A DNA stretch of 64,000 nucleotides, from the NCBI RefSeq assembly GCF_016801865.2, contig NC_068939.1, positions 144,026,756 to 144,090,755 on the forward strand, written 5' to 3'. A model generated the notes under the pieces. The model saw only the letters and a program-made list of their open reading frames with translations. It made no database searches and was not told where the DNA came from. This document shows, piece by piece, positions 59,001-64,000 of this stretch. How positions within the stretch are numbered: the first letter of the stretch is position 1; each line of letters begins with the position of its first letter. Source of the stretch: Culex pipiens pallens (taxonomy: Eukaryota; Arthropoda; Insecta; Diptera; Culicidae). The position numbers were made by a program, and so were the translations under genes.

Positions 59001-60923
59001 AATAATATTCATAATTTATATTATGTTATGTTTTAAAATTAAAACCTGAATTTCAAAGATTATTAGAATTCATAAATTTTAAAGTTTTAATATATTTTTT
59101 GAAATTCATGGATCAAAAACTTAAAAATTACTTGTATTCTAAAATAGACATTAAAAACTAGTAGGGGAAAGTGGGGCACGACGACCATATGAGGCAAGAG
59201 GAGCAATTGCCCGTAAAACCATACACACACGGGCAATTTTCGTCTTGCCCCACTTTTCCTACATATTTAAATTAATTTTTAAATTAATAAATTTTAATTC
59301 AAGAATTAAAAAAAAATAATGGTCCAAAAATTAAAAAAGAACGAAAATTAATAAAGTAAAAATTGAATAAATAACAAAAATATAAAATTGAAAATTTAAT
59401 ACCTCGGAAATTGAAAATTAGAATAAATAAAAAATTAGGTTTAAAAATTTTGAATTAAAAAAATTTGAACAAAAATAAGAATTCACAAATCTTCACTACA
59501 AAAAAAAACAAAATTAAAAGAACTCAAATTTATTCAGTTAAAATTTGATAACTCTACAAATCTTAAGTCCGATTTTTTTGCTCGAATTGAAAAGGGGAAA
59601 GTCAAAACAAATGTTTTGGCAAAAAGATTAAAAAAAATAAAAAGACTCAAAATTTCAAAACTTTAATTTTAGAAAAAAAAAATTATCATTGAGAAAACAA
59701 AATTCTGGGGTTTTAAAATTCTGACATTCTATATTTCTTATGTATTTATTTGAATTCTATTCGTTCTAAAAAATTAATAAATTTAAAATTCCAAGATTTC
59801 AGAATTCTATAATTCAGAGATTCCAAGACTTCCACAATTCTAAAATTCTTGAGTACAGTGCCATCCCGTGCTTGGCAATACACATTTTTCAAACATTTCT
59901 GTTTGCCAAAAATCAACGTAAATTTTTAAATTGATAATTCATATATTTAAAAATATAAATATTTTTTAATATTAATAAATAAAAATTTGAATTCCAGGAT
60001 CAAAACAATTAAGATACTATAAATCAAAAAAAAAGCTTAAATACACATTAAAAAATTTGCAATTTCGAAAAACTAAATCAAGAATTCAAAATTTTAAAGC
60101 TTCGAAAATAAAAAAACTCAAACTTTAAAAGAATTTAAATGTTTAAGGTAAATTACGAAAAAACAAAAACAAAAGCTATAAACATGGAAATTTAATAACT
60201 CGAAAACAGAAAATTAAAAAAATATATAACCTGTTATATCTTAAGTCTATACATTTTTGAATCGTTAAATTTAACTGATTAAATTGTAGTTAATTGTAAT
60301 TTAGATTTTTTAATAAATGAATTTTTAAATTTGTTGAACTTTTAAATTGGTGAATTCTTGATTTTATTTTTATTTTTAAAATTCAGAAATTTAACCCCTA
60401 TTATTAAATTTGTAATGAAAAAAAATGTTGTTATTTAATATTTTAAAAAAAAAAAAATAGCAAATCAAAATGTATTAGTCATCACATTTTTTTTATTCCA
60501 AGTTTAATAAAAGAATAATTTTTTGGCATTAAAAATTGAACAGAAAAATTTATGGTATTTATGGTATATAAAGAAAACCAATAAAATCAATCATTAAGTT
60601 AACATTTTTTTAATAAAAACACAGCAAAAAAATCCTAAAAATCCCATTTCCACTCTCCTCCCCCAGGCCAAACCTACACCGCCCTGGACGCCGCCCGCTG
60701 GACCAAATCGCTCGCCGACGAAATCAGCCTCAAGGTGAAGGACCTGGAGATGAAGCGGTACAAGCACGTTGTCCAGGTGGTGCTCGGTCAGCAGCTGGGC
60801 GCCGGCTGCAAGTACATTGCCCGCTGTCGCTGGGACGCCGAATGCGACAACCAGACGTCGGCCGAGTTCAAGAACGCCACCATCTTCTGCATCGTGACCG
60901 TGTTTGGGCTGTATCTGTATTGA
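53025..60923 (+). CDS. Tctex-type dynein light chain (DYNLT2B-like)
   Basis: Tctex-1 domain protein, 147 residues, most like TCTEX1D2/DYNLT2B, a light chain of the intraflagellar-transport (dynein-2) motor. Two exons: 53025-53211 and 60667-60923, GT-AG, phase 1. The first 38 residues are Pro-rich; the domain starts MRPTLEQTFKSEKIKQII. Exon 2 reads YTALDAARWTKSLADEI, then KHVVQVVLGQQLGAG and CRWDAECDNQTSAEFKNATI, the typical end of the fold, closing with VFGLYLY. The single intron is 7.45 kb and packed with nested retroposons. The stop is 162 bp before the NANS start on the same strand, without a clear AATAAA between. In an insect its expected role would be in ciliated cells such as sensory neurons; this is inferred from the family. 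Confidence 0.9.
53445..53522. mobile_element. 75-bp hairpin MITE, copy 2
   Basis: Bounded by CGATGCC and GGCATCG; its reverse complement matches 2521-2595 with few changes. It lies in the dynein light chain intron. Confidence 0.65.
53523..54172. other. AT-rich intron filler
   Basis: Intron of the dynein light chain gene. Very AT-rich with many AAAATT-type words (AAAATTC, AATTCTAAAATT), similar in style to 59275-60640. No feature was recognised beyond low-complexity drift. Confidence 0.5.
54173..57261 (+). mobile_element. Outer retroposon, split by a second one
   Basis: A perfect 20-bp direct repeat (TTTATAACATTATATTTTAT) occurs at 54173-54192 and 57242-57261. The material between starts GCAGGCCAAGGATTGATACC and ends in GCGAATTGCGAA, a short tail repeat. 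It is interrupted at about 54578-56140 by another retroposon. Without that insert the element is about 1.45 kb. No reverse transcriptase is readable, so it is a non-autonomous or truncated retroposon. Confidence 0.75.
54543..56175 (+). mobile_element. ATTACAGA-tailed retroposon, copy 1 (nested)
   Basis: A 1563-bp insertion (54578-56140) starts GGCAAATGGGCAGTATTCAT and ends in an ATTACAGA-type tail. It is flanked by a perfect 35-bp direct repeat (54543-54577 and 56141-56175, containing GCAGTATGTTGAGTCAACTG). It lies within the outer retroposon. A full second copy is at 57401-58998. Confidence 0.8.
57379..59020 (+). mobile_element. ATTACAGA-tailed retroposon, copy 2
   Basis: A 1598-bp insertion (57401-58998) is nearly identical over its length to copy 1, starts GTGGCAAATGGGCAGTATAC and ends in the same ATTACAGA tail. 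It is flanked by its own, different 22-bp direct repeat (57379-57400 and 58999-59020, containing AATAATATTCATAATTTAT). Different flanks rule out a simple segmental duplication and show two independent insertions. Shared words include CCTGCACTGGGGGTGCCTGG and GAATCTTCAGCTGAAGCCGG. Confidence 0.82.
59164..59259. mobile_element. 96-bp MITE with TA flanks
   Basis: GGGGAAAGTGGGGCACGACG at the left and CGTCTTGCCCCACTTTTCC at the right are inverted, with TA on both sides, and an inner inverted pair GCAATTGCCCGT/ACGGGCAATTTT. The first bases (GGGGAAAGTGGGG) resemble the ends of the TA elements at 5247 and 11668, so it may be a miniature relative. Confidence 0.7.
59275..60666. other. Extremely AT-rich intron end
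   Basis: Low-complexity AT-rich sequence with repeated AAAATT-like words up to the splice acceptor at 60665-60666 (preceded by CTCTCCTCCCCC). Nothing else was recognised. Confidence 0.5.
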
Positions 60924-61085
60924 GTATTTTTCTTTTTTGCTGTAAGGGTTTTAATTGGATTTAATTGATTGTACACTATTGATGCTTGCGACACAACGAG
61001 GCGAGCACCAGCACCAGAATAGACGGATCTCTTTTGTGCTTTTGCGAACGGTTTGGTGTTATTTGGTTTTGGTCGGGCTCTAGTT

Positions 61086-62296
61086 ATGAAGATTTCCGGG
61101 AGGGACGTTGGGGATGGTCATCCGGTGTTTGTCGTGGCCGAGATTGGCCAGAACCATCAGGGTTCACTGGAGGTCGCGAAGCGGATGATCGTGAAGGCAA
61201 AGGTACCTACTAAATTGTTTTGAGTTGTTTATTGTTAATTTTAATCACGTTTAAACTTTCCCAACAGGAGCTCGGTGCCGATTGCGTCAAGTTCCAAAAG
61301 TCTTGTCTTACAGCTAAATTCACTCGGAATGCTCTTCGTAAACCCTACAGCGGTGCCAACTCGTGGGGTAGCACCTACGGTGAACACAAAGCCTTTCTGG
61401 AGTTCTCCCTAGAAGACTACAAAGAACTTCAGCAATTCTGCGCCGAGCAGGACATTCTCTTCAGTGCTTCAGCTATGGATCCAGTGTCGCTGCAACAACT
61501 GCTCGAACTGCGCGTCCCCTTCATCAAGATCGGCTCGGGCGACGCCGACAACGTTCCGATGTTACGAACGGCGGCCGCCGCAACCACAATCCCCTTAATA
61601 GTATCAACCGGGATGCAGAGCTGGTCCCAGGTTCAGAACATTCACGCGATCATCAAAGCTCATCCGTCCGCCGCCCTTCTTCACTGCATTTCAGCCTATC
61701 CGACGCCACCGGAGCAGGCCCTGCTGAACCTGGTACCGTTGTACAAAAGACGCTTCCCCGAGCTGGTCGTCGGATACTCAGGCCACGAGCTGGGACTTCA
61801 GCTGAGCGTTGCGAGCGTGCTGGCGGGAGCCCGAATTGTGGAACGACACTTTACCCTGGACAAAAGCTGGAAGGGCACCGATCATCGTGCCTCGCTGGAT
61901 CCGGAGGAATTTGGCCGGTTGGTGCGGTACGTGAGAGCGGTTGAGGGCATGAACGTGGAAGGGGAGCGGATTGTGGAAGTGTTGTCATCGGTGCTTGAAG
62001 CTCGGGACTTCAATGGGGAGGAGTTGGCGCTAGCTTTGAGGTTGGTTTCGGGCGAGGATAGAAAATTGCTGGCTTCGGAAGAGGCCTGCCACAGGAAGCT
62101 GGGGAAGTCGTTGGTTTTTGCCGGGGATTTCGAGAAGGGACACACACTCAAGGAGGAAGATGTTGCTGTGAAGGTCAGCGATCCGCACGGTTTGTCACCG
62201 ACGTTGTACGATCAAATTGTTGGACGTACCGTTGGTCGCGATTGCCGTCAGGATGAACCCATTTGCGGCGAGGATGTTGCTGGTAGTTTCGGATGA
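61086..62296 (+). CDS. NANS: N-acylneuraminate-9-phosphate synthase (sialic acid synthase)
   Basis: Cytosolic enzyme that condenses N-acetylmannosamine-6-phosphate with phosphoenolpyruvate to give Neu5Ac-9-phosphate. Two exons: 61086-61202 and 61268-62296, GT-AG, phase 0, 381 residues (human 359). The NeuB TIM barrel shows FVVAEIGQNHQGSLEVAKRM, GADCVKFQKS, YGEHKAFLEFS, FSASAMDPVS, FIKIGSGDADN, STGMQSWSQV, YPTPPEQALLNL, GYSGHELGL and VERHFTLDKSWKGTDHRASL; the C-terminal antifreeze-like (SAF) domain runs from about residue 310 (GKSLVFAGDFEKGHTLKEED to VGRTVGRDC). Insects make little sialic acid, mostly in the nervous system. Poly(A) signal AATAAA at 62400. It converges on ZnT7. Confidence 0.95.
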
Positions 62297-62399
62297 ATTA
62301 AAATGCGCACGCTTCATGCTGATTTCAGGGATTCCTCTATTCGGGAACAAGGTATATAAAATTAAGTTCTTACTCTCTGTAACATTTGTTTTAAAGGAC

Positions 62400-62405
62400 A
62401 ATAAA
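62400..62405 (+). terminator. Poly(A) signal AATAAA of NANS
   Basis: AATAAA about 100 bp after the NANS stop codon. Confidence 0.6.
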
Positions 62406-62668
62406 AAGTAACCTAGGCTTAGCAAATAGAAAAATTCTTAATTTACTCGGTCCACACGGCTGTGAACCGCTCTCCCTGGTTACAATCATCCCCTATATTG
62501 TCACTTCAAAAAAGTGTACCTCAAAAAAAACATTTAACATAAAGAATGTGTGTGTGGCTTGGACTACAACCTAAATATCTCTCTGAGCTTGAACCGAATC
62601 AAACGCACTCACACACAATTGTCCAAGAATACTTACTATCTCAAGCGCGCGCGCGGAATGCCTCCCTA

Positions 62669-63600
62669 TCACATGGCGGCGTAGTCGAGCTGGATGTAGA
62701 TTTGCCGCACCCCGATCGCCTCGAAGATCATGCGCGTGTGCTGCACGACGTAGCGCGCGTCAACGTTTTTGGACACCTCTAGCTTGATCGCCCCGACGTA
62801 CGCCTCGCTGCACAGCGTCCAAAAGTGGGGCTCCTGCACGCTGTACACGCCGGCCAGTCCCGTCACCTTCTGGTAGCACTGCGGCAGCACGCGATCCAGC
62901 GCGACCGGTTGACGCTGCATCAGCACCATCACCGACTCCCGGATCAACGACAGCGTACTCAGCCCGATGGTGAGCGCGATAAAGATGCTGCAAATCGGGT
63001 CCGCCCGCATCCACCCAAACAACTGCATCAACACCGCCGAAATGATGACCCCGACCGAACCCAACGTATCGGCCAAGATGTGCAAAAACACCCCCCTCAT
63101 AATCTGCGAGTTGTTCGAACTGATCGTGGGCTCCACCGACACCGACGTCGATCCGCCGTGATGATCGTGCGAGTGCCCGTGACCTCCGTGGTTGTTCAAC
63201 AAACTCTGCGTGTCACCGCCGTGCGAATGTCCATGCCCACCCCCTCCTCCATGCGAGTGCCCATGACCCCCACCGCCCCCGTGACTATGCCCGTGGGCGC
63301 CACCATGCTGGAACGCATAAATGCCAACCAAGTTGACCAGCAGCCCCAGCACCGACACCACAAACAGCCGCTCGTGCTTCACCTCCGGCGGTTCGATCGC
63401 GCGCTCCACCGCTTCGGACATGATGAAGAAGGCTATAAACAGCAGGAACAGACTGTTGACGAAGCCGGCCAGCACCTCGGCGCGCACGTACCCGTACGAG
63501 TACTTGTCGTTGGCCTTCCACTTGGTGATGACGGACGCGGCGAGGCCCGCGAGCAGCCCCGTGCAGTCGAAGAACATGTGGAACGAGTCCGAGATGAGAC
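62669..63600 (-). CDS. ZnT7: Zinc transporter 7 (SLC30A7), 3' exon, partial
   Basis: Cation-diffusion-facilitator that moves zinc from cytosol into the early secretory pathway (Golgi). Only the last exon (62669-63600, minus strand) is in the window: 309 residues entered through an acceptor at 63601-63602 (phase 1). The 5' exon(s) with the first helix must lie beyond the right edge; 63603-64000 is intron. Visible marks: SDSFHMFFDC with the zinc-binding HxxxD of helix 2, a histidine-rich cytosolic loop with three GHGHSHGGGG-type repeats plus GHGHSHDHHG, and FLHILADTLGSVGV with the second HxxxD of helix 5; then a C-terminal cytosolic domain ending in QLDYAAM. The long His loop between helices 4 and 5 is characteristic of ZnT7. 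It converges with NANS, with 372 bp between stop codons. Confidence 0.92.
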
Positions 63601-63602
63601 CT

Positions 63603-64000
63603 GTCGGAGGGGAGGGGGGAAGTGATTGAGTATTGATTGTATTTTAACGTCAATGAGTCAACATTAGGTGCCCGATGGAATTCCATGCTGTTCCCTTGAC
63701 TGTGTTCGTGTGACAACGAAATTTTTCGTAGCGTAAACGCACATGAAGTTGAAACGAACGAAATCGTGCGCGGCGCTCAAGGCGCTCAAGCAATATACTG
63801 GGGTAAAACAAATATAAAAATTGAAATTACAAGTCATAGTTTTAATATTTGAATGAAAAAAGTGTTTTAATTCCCCCTCCAATTGTTTTGCAATCATTCG
63901 TTTTTTTAAATTTCAATGTTTTTACGAAACAAAGATTTTCGCAAAAAAATAAAAAATTAAACTTGCGGTACACTTGAAAAATTATCTCAAAAAGAACTGC
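63603..64000. other. ZnT7 intron, left part
   Basis: Intronic on the minus strand. The section from about 63800 (CAAGTCATAG, GAATGAAAAAAGTGTTTTAA, TTGTTTTGCAAT) resembles 3765-3975 of the transposon-rich left end, so a shared repeat probably extends past the window edge. Confidence 0.45.

Overview
This is nuclear DNA from an insect, most likely a culicine mosquito (Culex-type). Four lines of evidence support this: intron-containing genes with GT-AG splicing; a tandem array of insect sugar-clade gustatory receptors; single-copy housekeeping genes with insect-like short introns; and a very high load of MITEs, fold-back elements and tRNA-derived SINE-like retroposons. The genus is inferred, not proven. 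All gene models below were joined by hand from reading frames and splice consensus; every exon junction keeps frame, but no transcript was available.

Left part (1-8400): no recognisable host gene. It holds nested DNA transposons, including a three-level nest at 5155-7912. Middle part (8432-38034): four sugar-type gustatory receptor (Gr) genes, all on the + strand, called A (8432-15187), B (25708-33931), C (34976-36550) and D (36682-38034). B and C are a recent tandem duplicate that includes the upstream region. D follows C by only 131 bp. A and B each have one intron (about 5.1 and 6.7 kb) swollen by transposable elements, while the remaining introns are tens of bases long. These genes would encode seven-helix, ligand-gated sugar channels of taste neurons.

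From 38035 to 43075 there is another transposon-rich spacer, with a hAT-type element that has an 8-bp target duplication and a relic of a non-LTR retrotransposon gag. The right third (43135-64000) carries six conserved single-copy genes: Integrator subunit 10 (minus), the GPI-anchor mannosyltransferase PIG-B (minus), the SUMO-activating enzyme subunit Aos1/SAE1 (minus), a Tctex-type dynein light chain (plus, with a 7.4-kb intron full of nested retroposons), sialic acid (N-acylneuraminate-9-phosphate) synthase NANS (plus) and the zinc transporter ZnT7 (minus, cut by the window edge). Aos1 and the dynein light chain are divergent, with 437 bp between start codons; NANS and ZnT7 converge. These six have unrelated cellular functions.

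The most notable non-gene structures are long near-perfect palindromes (5531-6868, 21023-23598, 28608-29850), one of which lies within an intron of receptor B and could be transcribed as long hairpin RNA; a SINE-like family whose 5' end carries two tRNA-like modules in opposite orientation; and several nested insertions whose exact target-site duplications can be read directly.
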